Shown: positions 18,425 to 27,815, counted from the stretch's first letter. The stretch: 64,000 bases of DNA from Stappia stellulata (GCF_020176715.1 NZ_JAIVMF010000002.1:1-64000); one strand, 5' to 3'. Made by a program: numbers and translations. Notes: generated from the sequence alone by a model not told the origin.

Positions 18425-19687
18425 TCAGCCGCGCTTGAAGGGCGAATAGGCCTCGGCAATCGCTTCGCCTTCGCGGCGCACGGCTTCACGCTCGCTCTCA
18501 AGATAGTCCGCGACCGCAGCGCGCAGGCCCGGATGCGCGATGAAGTGGGACGAGTAGGTCGGCGTCGGCAGATAGCCGCGCGCCAGCTTGTGTGCGCCCT
18601 GCGCTCCGGCCTCCACACGCGCCAGCCCGCGCTCGATCGCGAATTCGATGGCCTGGTAGTAGCAGACCTCGAAATGCAGGAACGGGTGGTCCTCCAGGCA
18701 GCCCCAGTTGCGCCCGAAGAGCGCATGCGAGCCGATCAGGTTGAGCGCCCCGGCGATCATCCGTCCCTCGCGCCGCACCATCACCAGCAGCACGCTGTGC
18801 GCCAGCCGTTCGCCGAGCAGGGAGAAGAAGCGGCGGTTGAGATAGGGGCGGCCCCATTTGCGCGCGCCGGTGTCCTCGTAGAAGGCGTGAAACGCATCCC
18901 AATGCGCTTCCGTCAGGTCCGCGCCCGTGACCCATTCGATCTCCAGCCCGGAGGCGAGCGCCTCGCGCCGTTCCTTGCGGATCTGCTTGCGCTTGCGCGA
19001 GGCGAGATCGCCGAGAAAGTCGTCGAAGCTGCCATAGCCCTTGTTGAGCCAGTGGAACTGCTGGTCGGTGCGTTGCAGGAAGCCGCGCTCGCCGGCGACC
19101 TCCCATTCGGCCGCGTTCAGGAAGGTGACATGCGCCGAGGAAGCGGAGCGCAGGCGGCACAATTCGCGCAGGCCGTCGGCAAGGGCGGCGATGGCGGCCG
19201 GGCGGTTGATGCCGGCGCCGCTCAGGAACCGCCGGCCCGTTGCCGGGGTAAAGGGCACGCAGGACTGAAGCTTGGGATAATAGCTGCCCCCGGCGCGGTG
19301 ATAGGCGTCGGCCCAGGAATGGTCGAAGACATATTCGCCCATGGAATGGCTTTTCAGGTAGCAGGGCAGGGCGGCGACCGGGGTTCCGTCGGGTCCGTCC
19401 AGCACCAGGTGCTGGGGCAGCCAGCCGGTGTGTTCGCTGACGCAGCCGGACTCTTCCAGGATCGACAGAAAGTCGTGAGAAATGAACGGGTTGAATTCCG
19501 TTTCCTCAGAGATTGAATCGCCGCCTTCAGGTGCTGATTCAGGCGTCGCCCTGGGCGAGACGCGCCCGCCCTCGCCAAGTGTCCAGTGCGGATTGGCAAG
19601 CGCGTCCCAGTCGCGGCGGGAGATCTCCGCAAGCGAGGGAATGGCCCGCAATCCGAATTCCTGTGTCTCGTCGTCGCTTGCGCTCAC
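18425..19687 (-). CDS. FemAB-like GNAT protein (COG3146/DUF482 family)
   Basis: This 420-residue protein has an acyl-transferase (GNAT-like) fold related to the FemAB peptidyltransferases, and the family is annotated as peptidogalycan biosynthesis/recognition. Typical blocks are LPCYLKSHSMGEYVFDHSW near 128, the basic ASRKRKQIRKERREAL near 250 and FGRNWGCLEDHPFLHFEVCY near 340. The role in bacteria is unproven. The start is uncertain: a GTG at 19687 begins VSASDDE, while an upstream GTG would add 19 residues of poor quality. It lies near a GDPD gene on the same strand. Confidence 0.75.
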   Translation of the reverse strand: MSASDDETQEFGLRAIPSLAEISRRDWDALANPHWTLGEGGRVSPRATPESAPEGGDSISEETEFNPFISHDFLSILEESGCVSEHTGWLPQHLVLDGPDGTPVAALPCYLKSHSMGEYVFDHSWADAYHRAGGSYYPKLQSCVPFTPATGRRFLSGAGINRPAAIAALADGLRELCRLRSASSAHVTFLNAAEWEVAGERGFLQRTDQQFHWLNKGYGSFDDFLGDLASRKRKQIRKERREALASGLEIEWVTGADLTEAHWDAFHAFYEDTGARKWGRPYLNRRFFSLLGERLAHSVLLVMVRREGRMIAGALNLIGSHALFGRNWGCLEDHPFLHFEVCYYQAIEFAIERGLARVEAGAQGAHKLARGYLPTPTYSSHFIAHPGLRAAVADYLESEREAVRREGEAIAEAYSPFKRG

Positions 19688-19801
19688 GAAACCTGTGCCT
19701 TCATGTCGTTGAGAGTATCCATCGCGCGCAGCGCGCCCCCACACGACTTAGGGTGGCTGCCGAAAAAGGGGAGGGGCTGCGCGCCACTTCCCCTCCACTC
19801 G

Positions 19802-20566
19802 TCACAGGGCGGCGTCGGGGTCGAAGCCCTCGAAGACGATCTGGTCGGCAAAGGCGTTCGCGCGGGCGCGATCTTCCGGCGTGCGCACGGTCCAGGCGAT
19901 CAAGGGCAGGCCGAACACCCGGCGCAGGGTGGCGGGTGCAAAGGCGGGCAGATCCTTGACCCAATAGGACACGAAGCTCGGGCGGATGCGCGGGGCATAA
20001 AGCATGTGCCGCAGCATGAAGCGCTCGATCCGGCTGGCGCGGCCCCACTCCTTCAGGTCGCGGGCGCCGTCGCCCAATGCGCCGCGCGGAATGTCGGGTG
20101 CGGCCTCGCGCATCATCTGCATGATGTCGGGGTCGAAGGACTTCACCGCCACAGGTCCCTTGTAGCGCCTCAGGCTTTCGGCGATGCCGGCGATATAGGC
20201 GTGCTTGGGGTGGCGCTCGAAGCGCGACTTGATCTCGATGCACAGGCCGACCCGGCCGTCGACCAGCTCGAGCAACTCGTCGAGCAGCCACAGCCGGTCG
20301 TCGGTGCCGCGCATCATCGCCGTGCGGAGGTCCGCCGCCGTGCGGGCCTTGACCGGTCCGGTCTCGAAGGTCAGCCGGTCCAGCGTGTCGTCGTGAAAGA
20401 CGATGGCCCTGTCGTCGGCGCTTTGCTGCAGGTCGACCTCGATGGAGAATGCCTTCTCCATCGCGGCGGCAACGGCTGAGGGCGTGTTTTCGACGCAGCC
20501 GCGCGCCTTGTCGTGATAGCCGCGATGCGCGATCGGGCGCTCGGTCAGCCAGGAAAGATCGCGCAT
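19802..20566 (-). CDS. Glycerophosphodiester phosphodiesterase family protein
   Basis: This 254-residue TIM-barrel hydrolase should cleave glycerophosphodiesters such as those released from membrane lipids. PIAHRGYHDKARGCVENTPS near residues 11-30 supplies the metal-binding HRG and EN. IEVDLQQSADDRAIVFHDDTLDRLT near 42 supplies the E-x-D and catalytic HD. LCIEIKS near 108 is the central strand motif. There is no signal peptide, so it is probably cytosolic. The RidA gene lies 36 bases upstream on the same strand and may be co-transcribed. The presence of a GDPD fits with the betaine-lipid genes elsewhere in the window only in a general sense. Confidence 0.9.
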   Translation of the reverse strand: MRDLSWLTERPIAHRGYHDKARGCVENTPSAVAAAMEKAFSIEVDLQQSADDRAIVFHDDTLDRLTFETGPVKARTAADLRTAMMRGTDDRLWLLDELLELVDGRVGLCIEIKSRFERHPKHAYIAGIAESLRRYKGPVAVKSFDPDIMQMMREAAPDIPRGALGDGARDLKEWGRASRIERFMLRHMLYAPRIRPSFVSYWVKDLPAFAPATLRRVFGLPLIAWTVRTPEDRARANAFADQIVFEGFDPDAAL

Positions 20567-20602
20567 CTTTGCAAGTTTCCGTTGAAGAATGGCGCGGAAC
20601 GG

Positions 20603-21067
20603 TCAGGCGACCTCGAAGATTGCGTCGATCTCGACTGCAACCCCGAACGGCAGGCCGGAAACGCCGACGGCGGCGCGGGCGTGGCGGCCCTTGTCGCCGA
20701 GCGCCTCGACCAGGAAATCGGACGCACCGTTGATCACTTTCGGCTGGTCGGTGAAATCGGGCGTGGAATTGACGAAACCCGAGATCTTCACCAGCCGCAC
20801 GATGCGGTCGAGGTCGCCGAGTGCGGCCTTGGCCTGGGCGAGGAGGTTGATGGCGCACAGCTTTGCCGCCGCCTGGCCGTTCTCGAGCGAATAGTCGTCG
20901 CCGAGCTTGCCCTGATGCTCGATGCCGTTCGGCCCCATCGGAATCTGGCCGGAGATGAAAAGCTGATTGCCGGTCTGGACATAGGGGACATAGTTGGCGG
21001 CGGGCGCGGCCGCCTTGGGCAAGGTGATTCCCAGCGAGGAGATGTGGTTCTCGATTTCACCCGGCAT
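20603..21067 (-). CDS. RidA/YjgF family protein
   Basis: This 154-residue RidA-superfamily protein belongs to a group that hydrolyses reactive imine/enamine intermediates from PLP enzymes. The YVQTGNQLFISGQIPMGPNG and GQAAAKLCAINLLAQAKAAL blocks and the ending GVAVEIDAIFEVA are family hallmarks. The conserved C-terminal Arg that marks canonical RidA deaminases is not obvious: the corresponding place reads ARAAVGVSGLPFG. It therefore belongs to one of the Rid subfamilies (about 150 residues) without proven deaminase activity. The ATG at 21067 gives the family length. Confidence 0.87.
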   Translation of the reverse strand: MPGEIENHISSLGITLPKAAAPAANYVPYVQTGNQLFISGQIPMGPNGIEHQGKLGDDYSLENGQAAAKLCAINLLAQAKAALGDLDRIVRLVKISGFVNSTPDFTDQPKVINGASDFLVEALGDKGRHARAAVGVSGLPFGVAVEIDAIFEVA

Positions 21068-21279
21068 TGGCAAATTCCTTTGGTCTGTCCGCGTCGCGCC
21101 GATTTTCGGCCGCCTGCAAAATTCGCCGGGAGAGTGACTGAATTTCCGAAGCGCTTCAAGCGTCGAACGGGTCTCCGGGCGACCTCGGGAACGGGAAAGG
21201 AAAATTCCCTTCACGGAAGGACTGGTCGGCGCCGCCCGGATGCGCGACATTGATGCGGGGTTCTGTCGAGGAGTAAACG

Positions 21280-22137
21280 ATGAACATAACGCGTCTTGGC
21301 GTTGCCGCTGCCCGGACCGGCGCGACGGCGGTTGTCCTGGGAGCGGCGCTGTCCGGCGCTGCGCAGGCCGCGCCGACCGAGCTTCTGACGCATCGCGCGG
21401 TCTATGACCTGTCGCTGGCGGAAACCTCGCAGGCGGCCGGCATTTCCGGCGTCAGCGGGCGGATGGTCTATGAATTCACCGGCGGTCCCTGCGAGGGCTA
21501 CAGCGTCGCGTTCCGCTTCGTCATCCAGGTGTCGGACGAACGCGGCCAGACGCGTGTGACCGACCTGCAGACGAGTTCCTTCGAGGATCCCGCCAGCAAA
21601 GCCTTTCAGTTCCTGTCGAAGACCTATGTGAACCGCAAGCTCAGCGAGGAAACCCGCGGGCGCGCGGAGCATGCCGACGATCACATTGCGCTCGACCTGA
21701 AGAAGCCGGACGAGCGCGAGGTGAGACTGTCGGGGACGGCATTGTTCCCCACCGAACACCTGCGGCGCCTGCTGGAAGCGGCGGACAAGGGGGAAACGAT
21801 CCTCGTGGCGGACCTGTTCGACGGGTCGGAGACGGGTGACAAGGTCTATGAAACGACGTCGGTGATCGGCGCGCGGCGGGACGGGCCGGGCAGCCCTGGC
21901 GAGGAAGACGCCGGTGCGGTGGCGAAGATTGGCGATCATCCCCACTGGCCGGTCACGATCGCCTATTTCGACAGCGAGAGTGAGGACACGGGCGAGCGTA
22001 TGCCGGCCTATCAGCTCGGGTTCCTGCTTTATGACAATGGCGTCAGCCGGCGGCTCAAGCTCGACTACGGCGACTTCGAGCTGCGCGGCAATCTGTCGGA
22101 CCTGACGCTGATCGATCCGGTGACCTGCAAGCAATAG
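21280..22137 (+). CDS. eipB: Periplasmic envelope-integrity protein EipB (DUF1849)
   Basis: This 285-residue exported protein of the DUF1849 family is represented by Brucella EipB, a periplasmic 14-strand beta-spiral needed for envelope stress resistance. The signal peptide ends near AQAAPTELL (residue 31). Two cysteines, Cys71 in GGPCEGY and Cys283 in the C-terminal TCKQ, match the disulfide pair of EipB. YVNRKLSEETRGRAE and WPVTIAYFDS are further family blocks. The gene is monocistronic and divergent from ridA. Confidence 0.92.
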   Translation: MNITRLGVAAARTGATAVVLGAALSGAAQAAPTELLTHRAVYDLSLAETSQAAGISGVSGRMVYEFTGGPCEGYSVAFRFVIQVSDERGQTRVTDLQTSSFEDPASKAFQFLSKTYVNRKLSEETRGRAEHADDHIALDLKKPDEREVRLSGTALFPTEHLRRLLEAADKGETILVADLFDGSETGDKVYETTSVIGARRDGPGSPGEEDAGAVAKIGDHPHWPVTIAYFDSESEDTGERMPAYQLGFLLYDNGVSRRLKLDYGDFELRGNLSDLTLIDPVTCKQ

Positions 22138-22158
22138 GAACCCGCGGCGATACGGCCG

Positions 22159-23496
22159 TCAGCGATCCCGCTGGCGGCGGATGTCGCCTGAGCGGGTGAG
22201 ACCGAGTTCGACGGCGCTCTTGCCGAATTTCGAGCGCAGCGCATCGACCGCGCGCTCCGCGCGGGCGCGGCGTCCGGCGCCGTCGTCGACGAGATCGTCG
22301 GGGTCGGCATGGACGGGATCGGCGAACTCGCTGACGCCGATGCCGATCAGGCGGAACCGGCGTCCGTTCGTCTCGCCCCGCAGAAGATCGTCGCCGGCGC
22401 GAAAGATCCGGTCGGCAAGCTGGGTCGGCGCCGGCAGGCTGCGGGCCCGGGTCAGCGTCTTGAACTCGGCGGTCTTGAGTTTCAGCGTCACCGTGCGCCC
22501 GGCCATGTCGGCGGCTTTCAACCGCTCGGAGACCTGCTCTGAGAGCCGGCGCAGGATGGCGCGCAACTGGCCGTTATCGCCGATATCGGTGTTGAAGGTC
22601 GTCTCGTTGGAAATGCTCTTGGTGTCGCGCTCCGGCGACACCCGGCGTTCGTCGCGTCCATGGGCGAGGCTTGCAAGTCTCAGCCCCATCGCGCCGTATC
22701 GCCGGGCCAGATCCGTTGCCTCCATTGCCTGCAGTTGTCCGATGGTCTTCAGGCCTTCGCGGGCGAGCTTGTCCTGAAACACCTTGCCGACACCCCAGAT
22801 CAGCCCCACCGGCTTGTCGGCGAGGAAGGTCCTGGCTTCCGCCGCGCCGATCACGGAAAAGCCGCGCGGCTTGTCGAGATCGGAAGCGATCTTGGCGAGA
22901 AACTTGTTGGCGGCGAGGCCGACGGACACGGTGATGCCGATGTCGCGCTCCACCTCGCGGGCGAAGCGCACCAGCGTTTCGGCAGGCGTTGCATGGTGAA
23001 GGCGCTCGGTGCCGGTGAGGTCGAGGAAGGCCTCGTCGATGGACAGCGGCTCGACCAGCGGCGTGAGCGCGAGCATGCGTGCGCGGATCTCGCGCCCGAC
23101 GCTTGCGTATTTCTCCATGTCCGGGCGCACGACCACGGCGTCGGGACAGGCTTCCAGCGCCTTGAACATCGGCATGGCCGACCGCACGCCGCGGATGCGC
23201 GCGATATAGCAGCAGGTCGAGACGACGCCGCGCCGCCCGCCGCCGACGATCACCGGCTTGTCGAGAAGCTCCGGATTGTCGCGCTTTTCCACCGAGGCAT
23301 AGAAGGCATCGCAATCGACATGGGCGATGGAGAGCGTGTCGAGTTCGTCATGGGCGAGGAGGCGCGGACTGCCGCAGGCGCTACAGCGGCGCGCGGCCGG
23401 CCTCAGGCGCGTGCCGCAATCGCGGCAGATCGACCCGCCTTGCGCGGGCGTCCGGCCCGCCGGGGATCCGTCCTTGTCTGTGGGAGAGGGCGACAT
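22159..23496 (-). CDS. dinB: DNA polymerase IV (Y family) with N-terminal zinc-finger extension
   Basis: This 445-residue translesion polymerase starts with a 45-residue extension holding two CxxC pairs (CRDCG and CSACG), a likely zinc ribbon seen in alphaproteobacterial DinB. The catalytic palm has [20 protein letters not shown] and [10 protein letters not shown], with the metal-binding Asp and Glu residues intact. The thumb and little-finger domains follow. The ATG at 23496 is preferred, while an upstream start would add 30 low-quality residues. No LexA-type box is visible immediately upstream. It converges with eipB. Confidence 0.94.
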   Translation of the reverse strand: MSPSPTDKDGSPAGRTPAQGGSICRDCGTRLRPAARRCSACGSPRLLAHDELDTLSIAHVDCDAFYASVEKRDNPELLDKPVIVGGGRRGVVSTCCYIARIRGVRSAMPMFKALEACPDAVVVRPDMEKYASVGREIRARMLALTPLVEPLSIDEAFLDLTGTERLHHATPAETLVRFAREVERDIGITVSVGLAANKFLAKIASDLDKPRGFSVIGAAEARTFLADKPVGLIWGVGKVFQDKLAREGLKTIGQLQAMEATDLARRYGAMGLRLASLAHGRDERRVSPERDTKSISNETTFNTDIGDNGQLRAILRRLSEQVSERLKAADMAGRTVTLKLKTAEFKTLTRARSLPAPTQLADRIFRAGDDLLRGETNGRRFRLIGIGVSEFADPVHADPDDLVDDGAGRRARAERAVDALRSKFGKSAVELGLTRSGDIRRQRDR

Positions 23497-23536
23497 TCCA
23501 GGAGCTCCGACGCGCAGCGCGAGGGCGTTTCCGGAT

Positions 23537-24202
23537 CTAGTCGGAAAGGCATCTCGAAATATAGGCCTCGACGGCGCCCCAGTCATCGGTTTTCAGATGC
23601 ACGCCGGCGATTGTGTCGGAGGTTGCGAAGAATCGCTTGTCGGCGACGAAATGGATCAGGATGCAATCGGCCAGAGTTGTCTGAACGGAGCGGATGTTCT
23701 GGGGGCTGTCGTCGATGAACACGACCGGTCCCGGGCGCCCGGCCGCAAGGGCTGCGACCGCGCCGCCCTTCGGCCCGGTGTTGGTGATCACCGGATACTG
23801 CATGTCGTGCTGCGAGAGGGTCCTGGCCCGTGTGTCCCGGTTCCAGGCCCCCGGCAGATTGGTCAGGAACACGATGTCGGCGTCCTGCGACAGGCGGCGC
23901 AGCGCCTGCGGCGCGCCCTCCACAGGCTGCTGCCTGTGCGTCCAGGTGTCGAAGAAGGTTTGCAGCAGACCCTTGATCTCGTCGGCGGGCAATGGCGCGC
24001 CATTGCGGTCTGCGATGTTGCCCGTCAGCTTGTAGTCGTGGCTGAGGAAGGCCAAGCCAAGGCTCTCCAGATGCTCTTCCAGATGCGCGATGAAATGCAG
24101 CGCCACCTCGTCGACGTCGCAGACCACCAGCGGACGCTCGCTGGTGTCGAGGGTCTCGATCTGGCGCAGCGTCTCGGCAAGCGCAGGCGTCGGCTCAGCC
24201 AT
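23537..24202 (-). CDS. HAD-superfamily hydrolase-like protein
   Basis: This 221-residue cytosolic protein shows HAD motif I as VVCDVDEV near residue 27 (nucleophile and acid Asp pair), motif II as FLTNLPGAW near 117, a candidate Lys in PKGGAVAAL and motif IV as [13 protein letters not shown] near 165. This is consistent with a phosphatase of unknown specificity. The ATG at 24202 overlaps the end of the DUF3572 gene by eight bases, so the two are translationally coupled. Its own termination is close to the dinB start, and the three genes run in the same direction. Confidence 0.8.
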   Translation of the reverse strand: MAEPTPALAETLRQIETLDTSERPLVVCDVDEVALHFIAHLEEHLESLGLAFLSHDYKLTGNIADRNGAPLPADEIKGLLQTFFDTWTHRQQPVEGAPQALRRLSQDADIVFLTNLPGAWNRDTRARTLSQHDMQYPVITNTGPKGGAVAALAAGRPGPVVFIDDSPQNIRSVQTTLADCILIHFVADKRFFATSDTIAGVHLKTDDWGAVEAYISRCLSD

Positions 24203-24494
24203 CGGACAGGGCGGATCCGTCAAGCGCGTGGCGCGCGATGGCGATGCTGGTCGGCCGGTGGCCGCGGGCCTCGCAGAACGCCAGCAGCAGCGCTTCATGC
24301 GCCATGTAGAATTCCAGCACGCCGATCAGGAAGCCGTCTTCCTGGGCGGCGTCCCGGAGCTCGGCCGGACCTATGCCGGCAAGGGCGAGAAAGCGGCCAA
24401 GATGCTCCATGTCGCCCGCCAGATATGCCAATGCGTCGGCCGCGAGCGTTTCGGCTTCCTCGGCGCTGAGGCGGGATCGCTGTCCCAGGTTCAT
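24195..24494 (-). CDS. DUF3572 family protein
   Basis: This is a 99-residue helical protein of the DUF3572 family, found mainly in Alphaproteobacteria and lacking a known function. The family signature is seen in [27 protein letters not shown] near residue 22 and [24 protein letters not shown] near 54. It is highly acidic at the N-terminus. It is encoded immediately upstream of the HAD gene with an eight-base overlap, and divergently from divK with a 154-base shared upstream region. That position next to divK recurs in Rhizobiales as far as I recall. Confidence 0.85.
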   Translation of the reverse strand: MNLGQRSRLSAEEAETLAADALAYLAGDMEHLGRFLALAGIGPAELRDAAQEDGFLIGVLEFYMAHEALLLAFCEARGHRPTSIAIARHALDGSALSDG

Positions 24495-24526
24495 TTGCGT
24501 TTGCCTTTCCGAAACGAATTCCCTCT

Positions 24527-24547
24527 ACGATATATGGTACCTATCGT
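24527..24547. promoter_or_regulatory. Inverted repeat in the divK/DUF3572 divergent promoter region
   Basis: ACGATA at 24527-24532 and TATCGT at 24542-24547 flank a nine-base AT-rich centre, in the only AT-rich part of the 154-base intergenic region. It could be an operator for either gene. A canonical CtrA site (TTAA-N7-TTAA) is not seen. Confidence 0.35.
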
Positions 24548-24648
24548 GGGAAAGGGGCCAACGCCAGTCACGCTTGTGCGCGGGACGTTCGCAAGGACGG
24601 ATCCGGTTGGGACAAGGTGGGCACGGCACGGGGACGAAGGCGATTGAT

Positions 24649-25017
24649 ATGGCAAAGACCGTGCTGATTGTTGAGGACAATGAACTCAACATGAAGCTGT
24701 TTCATGATTTGTTGGAAGCTCATGGCTATGAGACCCTCCAGACCCGCACGGGCATGGAGGCGCTTGAGCTTGCGCGCGCGCATCGTCCCGATCTGATTCT
24801 GATGGATATCCAGCTGCCGGAGGTCTCCGGTCTGGAAGTCACGAAGTGGATCAAGGAAGACGACGATCTGAAGACGATTCCCGTCATTGCGGTCACGGCG
24901 TTTGCAATGAAGGGCGATGAGGAGCGCATTCGCCAGGGCGGATGCGAGGCCTATATTTCCAAGCCGATTTCCGTGGCGAAATTCCTGGAAACCGTTCGCT
25001 CCTATCTGGGCGATTGA
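24649..25017 (+). CDS. divK: Polar-localised single-domain response regulator DivK
   Basis: This 122-residue receiver domain without an output domain matches DivK closely, with [21 protein letters not shown] at the start, the phospho-acceptor Asp53 in [10 protein letters not shown], the switch Thr in [14 protein letters not shown] and Lys in YISKPISV. In Caulobacter and Rhizobiales, DivK links the PleC/DivJ kinases to CtrA control of cell division. The ATG follows a GACGAAGG stretch. pleD starts 17 bases downstream, the canonical divK-pleD operon. Confidence 0.96.
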   Translation: MAKTVLIVEDNELNMKLFHDLLEAHGYETLQTRTGMEALELARAHRPDLILMDIQLPEVSGLEVTKWIKEDDDLKTIPVIAVTAFAMKGDEERIRQGGCEAYISKPISVAKFLETVRSYLGD

Positions 25018-25033
25018 CGCCACGCGAGGGGGC

Positions 25034-26476
25034 ATGACAGGGCGCATTCTGGTCGTCGACGACGTTAAGGCCAATGTCCGGCTGCTCGAGGCCCGGCTCG
25101 GCGCCGAGTATTTCGACGTTCGCACGGCTTCGAGCGGTGCGGAAGCGCTGTCGATTGTCGCGACCTGGCCGTGCGACATCATCCTGCTCGACGTGATGAT
25201 GCCCGGAATGGATGGATTCGAGGTCTGCCGGCGGCTCAAGGCCGACCCGAGAACCGCCCATATTCCGGTGGTGATGATCACGGCACTCGACCGGGTCGAC
25301 GACCGCATCAAGGGATTGCGTGTCGGCGCGGATGAATTCCTGACCAAGCCGGTCAATGACATCGCGCTGGTTGCCCGGGTGAAGAACCTCGTGTCGCTCA
25401 AGCGGGCGAGCGACGAACTGCGGCTGCGCGCGCAGACCGGCTCGCAATTCGGGCTGGTGCCGGAGATCGAGCCGTCGATGGAGGCGGAAGGCCGGGTGCT
25501 CCTTGTCGACGACTGTGCCTCGTCGTCCCGACACCTCACCGCGATCCTGCGGCAGAATTGCCGGGTCGAGCTGGAGGTTGACGGCGCGCAGGCCCTGATC
25601 ACGGCGGCGGAACGCGGCTATGAGACCATCGTGATCAATCTCGGGCTCGCGAAGTCCGATGCCCTGCGGCTGGTCTCGCAGCTCCGCGCGCTGGAGCGCA
25701 CCCGGCTCGTGCCGATCATCCTGATCGCCGACCCCGACGAGTCCACGCGGACGCTACGGGCGCTGGAACTGGGTGTGAACGACTGCATCCTCCGTCCGGT
25801 CGAACGCACGGAGCTGGTGCTGCGCCTGCGTACCCAGATCGCGCGCAAACGTGCCAACGACCGGCTCGCCAGCGATGTCGAGCAGACCATTGCCATGGCG
25901 ATCACGGATCCGTTGACCGGGTTGCGCAACCGCCACTACCTCACCTCGCATCTGTCGCGGCTCGTGCGGCAGGCAGGGGAGGCCGATTTGCCTCTTTCTG
26001 TGGTGATGATCGACATCGATCGCTTCAAGTCGATCAACGACACCCATGGCCACGATGCAGGGGACGCGGTGCTCAGGGAACTCGCCGGGCGGCTGCGCGG
26101 TCATGTGCGCGGGCTCGACATGGTGTGCCGTCTGGGGGGCGAGGAATTCCTCATCCTGATGCCGGAGACACCCGTCTCCGCCGCCGGGAAGGTCGCGGAG
26201 CGCCTGCGCGCGGTGATCGAGCGCCAGCCCTTCACATTGCCCGGGGCGACGGGCGAGGGGCTTTCGGTGACCGTGAGCCTCGGCGTTGCGGCGCATGAAG
26301 GCGCCGGAGACAGCGGCGATGCCTTGATCAAACGCGCCGACCAGGCGCTGTATCGCGCCAAGGGAGCCGGGCGCAACCGCGTCGTCTGTTTCCCGGACGG
26401 CTCCGATGCCGTTGAGACCGCGCAGGGCGCGCCGGACGCGCCCAGACGACCGGACACGCGCACCGGGACGGGCTGA
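25034..26476 (+). CDS. pleD: Diguanylate cyclase response regulator PleD
   Basis: This 480-residue protein has two receiver domains and a GGDEF output domain that makes cyclic di-GMP at the cell pole. Receiver 1 has Asp53 in ILLDVMMPGMDG. Receiver 2 (about 155-280) is degenerate, with VINLGLAK where an Asp would sit. The active site GGEEF lies near residue 368, and RGLD near 359 is the inhibitory I-site (RxxD) five residues before it, so product feedback is expected. The GAGGGGG ribosome-binding site is strong. It is co-transcribed with divK. Confidence 0.96.
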   Translation: MTGRILVVDDVKANVRLLEARLGAEYFDVRTASSGAEALSIVATWPCDIILLDVMMPGMDGFEVCRRLKADPRTAHIPVVMITALDRVDDRIKGLRVGADEFLTKPVNDIALVARVKNLVSLKRASDELRLRAQTGSQFGLVPEIEPSMEAEGRVLLVDDCASSSRHLTAILRQNCRVELEVDGAQALITAAERGYETIVINLGLAKSDALRLVSQLRALERTRLVPIILIADPDESTRTLRALELGVNDCILRPVERTELVLRLRTQIARKRANDRLASDVEQTIAMAITDPLTGLRNRHYLTSHLSRLVRQAGEADLPLSVVMIDIDRFKSINDTHGHDAGDAVLRELAGRLRGHVRGLDMVCRLGGEEFLILMPETPVSAAGKVAERLRAVIERQPFTLPGATGEGLSVTVSLGVAAHEGAGDSGDALIKRADQALYRAKGAGRNRVVCFPDGSDAVETAQGAPDAPRRPDTRTGTG

Positions 26477-26501
26477 CGCCGTTCCCGCTCCGGTATCCGT
26501 G

Positions 26502-27140
26502 CTAGGGTTCCCGGGAAAAGCGGCGGGCATAGGCCGCCATCACATCCTCAAACACCGCATCGCGTTCGCGTTGGGCCTGTCGCAGGTCCCGCCGGCTAGA
26601 CTCGAGCAAATAGCGCGCGCTGGAGCGGCGATCGCGGAGGCTTTCGCGCTCAAGGCGGCAGGCGCGCCTTGCCGCGCGATCCTCCTGCATGCAGTCGAGC
26701 GCGGCGATGCGCTCTCCAAGGTCGTCGACTTCGCGCCGGGAGCGTTCGAGGCTGCTTTCGCTCAGGCTGACATCCTCGTCGGCCTCTTTCAGCCGGTCGC
26801 CGAGCCGGCGCGCATCGTCGTAGTCGACCGCGAGATCCGCCGGGCAGGAAAACGACGGCCGTTTGCCGTTGCGCCCGTCCTCGAAGCCGCGCCGCGGCGT
26901 GCAATAGGCGCGCACACCCATGCGCCAGCCCTGCATGTAGGCATCCGTGTCGACGGCAATCGAGTGGCGTCCGCAATCCTCGACAACGTTGTCCAGGCGC
27001 GATGCCGGAAATCCCTGCAATGCATGGGCCTTGCCAATCGCCGGCCAGTCGCCGGCCTCGCATTGTTCGCGAGAGACGGTCGCGCAACTGGCAAGGAAAA
27101 GGACGGCACCGGCCACCGCGACGAAGCCCCAGATCTTCAT
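26502..27140 (-). CDS. Lipoprotein with DUF2799-like domain
   Basis: This 212-residue lipoprotein has signal peptide MKIWGFVAVAGAVLFLASC with lipobox LASC (Cys19). The first half, after processing, contains REQCEAGDWPAIGKAHALQG and paired cysteines in VEDCGRH and RAYCTPRRGF, the DUF2799 pattern. The second half is a charged coiled-coil-like helix rich in Glu and Arg (SLERSRREVDDLGERIAAL and further). It is likely attached to the envelope facing the periplasm. The gene is monocistronic and converges with pleD. The function is unknown. Confidence 0.8.
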   Translation of the reverse strand: MKIWGFVAVAGAVLFLASCATVSREQCEAGDWPAIGKAHALQGFPASRLDNVVEDCGRHSIAVDTDAYMQGWRMGVRAYCTPRRGFEDGRNGKRPSFSCPADLAVDYDDARRLGDRLKEADEDVSLSESSLERSRREVDDLGERIAALDCMQEDRAARRACRLERESLRDRRSSARYLLESSRRDLRQAQRERDAVFEDVMAAYARRFSREP

Positions 27141-27343
27141 GATGCAAATCCGCTTGTTTCAAATGGGTTTTTCGAAAGGCCGGTCAGAATTCCACTCATG
27201 CGTGTCTTTGGTTGAAATAAACCGTTTGGTTCCCCGGGCGCAAGAGCTGAAGACGAGACGCGGAATCCGCCCGCGCCGGCGCTGCGGTTTCGGGACAGTG
27301 CCGGCGCCGTTTCGGGAAGCCAGGCGGGTGTTTACCGCGTTCG

Positions 27344-27360
27344 TTTACATAAATTGTAAA
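27344..27360. promoter_or_regulatory. AT-rich palindrome
   Basis: TTTACA and TGTAAA are perfect arms around TAAAT, inside the only AT-rich segment of the region. It may be an operator or part of a promoter for a downstream transcript. Confidence 0.3.
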
Positions 27361-27546
27361 TAAAATGCTAACGGCACCGGGTTTGTATTGATTCGCAACG
27401 GGGTTTGGGTAGGCTGCCGGTTGTGATCAGATGCGTTTGTCAACTCGCATCATTTCATGATCGTCCCGATGCAGTGGCTGCAACGGGTCGACAGAAGCGT
27501 CCCACGGAAGGTTCAGGTCCGCCGCATCTCCTGACACCGTGGGGTT

Positions 27547-27604
27547 GACCGGTGCCCCGGCAGGCAGGAGTGGCCTCCTTGAAATGCCTGCGGGAGCACC
27601 GGTC
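27547..27604. ncRNA. Candidate structured RNA element (58-base hairpin)
   Basis: Nested complementary blocks GACCGGTGC/GCACCGGTC, GCAGGCA/TGCCTGC and GGAG/CTCC form one long imperfect stem around a short loop. No open frame explains it, and it is followed 55 bases later by a terminator-like hairpin on the + strand. Either a small RNA or a DNA-level palindrome is possible. Strand and boundaries are unknown. Confidence 0.35.
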
Positions 27605-27658
27605 GCCTTCTTTCACGGCCGCCCCGCACACTCCCGGCACGACTGGTTATTCCATTTT

Positions 27659-27685
27659 GCGCCGACGGTATCCTGTCGGCGCTTT
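27659..27685 (+). terminator. Possible rho-independent terminator
   Basis: GCGCCGAC pairs with GTCGGCGC around GGTATCCT and is followed by TTT. It could end a + strand small transcript from the intergenic region. Confidence 0.4.
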
Positions 27686-27730
27686 CGCGCGCCGCACCCT
27701 TGCGTCATGCCGCGTGTTCCCGACAAACGA

Positions 27731-27756
27731 AAAAAGGCCCCATGAGGGACCTTTTT
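27731..27756 (-). terminator. Rho-independent terminator downstream of rpmG
   Basis: On the minus strand AAAAAGGTCCC pairs with GGGGCCTTTTTT. The near-symmetrical A/T flanks make it potentially active in both directions. It lies about 60 bases after the rpmG stop. Confidence 0.8.
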
Positions 27757-27815
27757 GCGTGTCGTTCCAGACAGTTCGCAGCGGCGGCGCTGAGTCTGCC
27801 GGGCGCGCCGGATCG

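Larger units (their letters stand above)
27141..27815. other. Long intergenic region with strong secondary structures
   Basis: These 675 bases lie between divergently ended genes without a convincing protein. From left to right there is an AT-rich patch with a TTTACA...TGTAAA palindrome (27344-27360), a 58-base hairpin (27547-27604), a GC-rich hairpin followed by TTT (27659-27685) and the rpmG terminator (27731-27756). The middle part is a candidate non-coding RNA locus, and no known RNA family was recognised. Confidence 0.5.
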
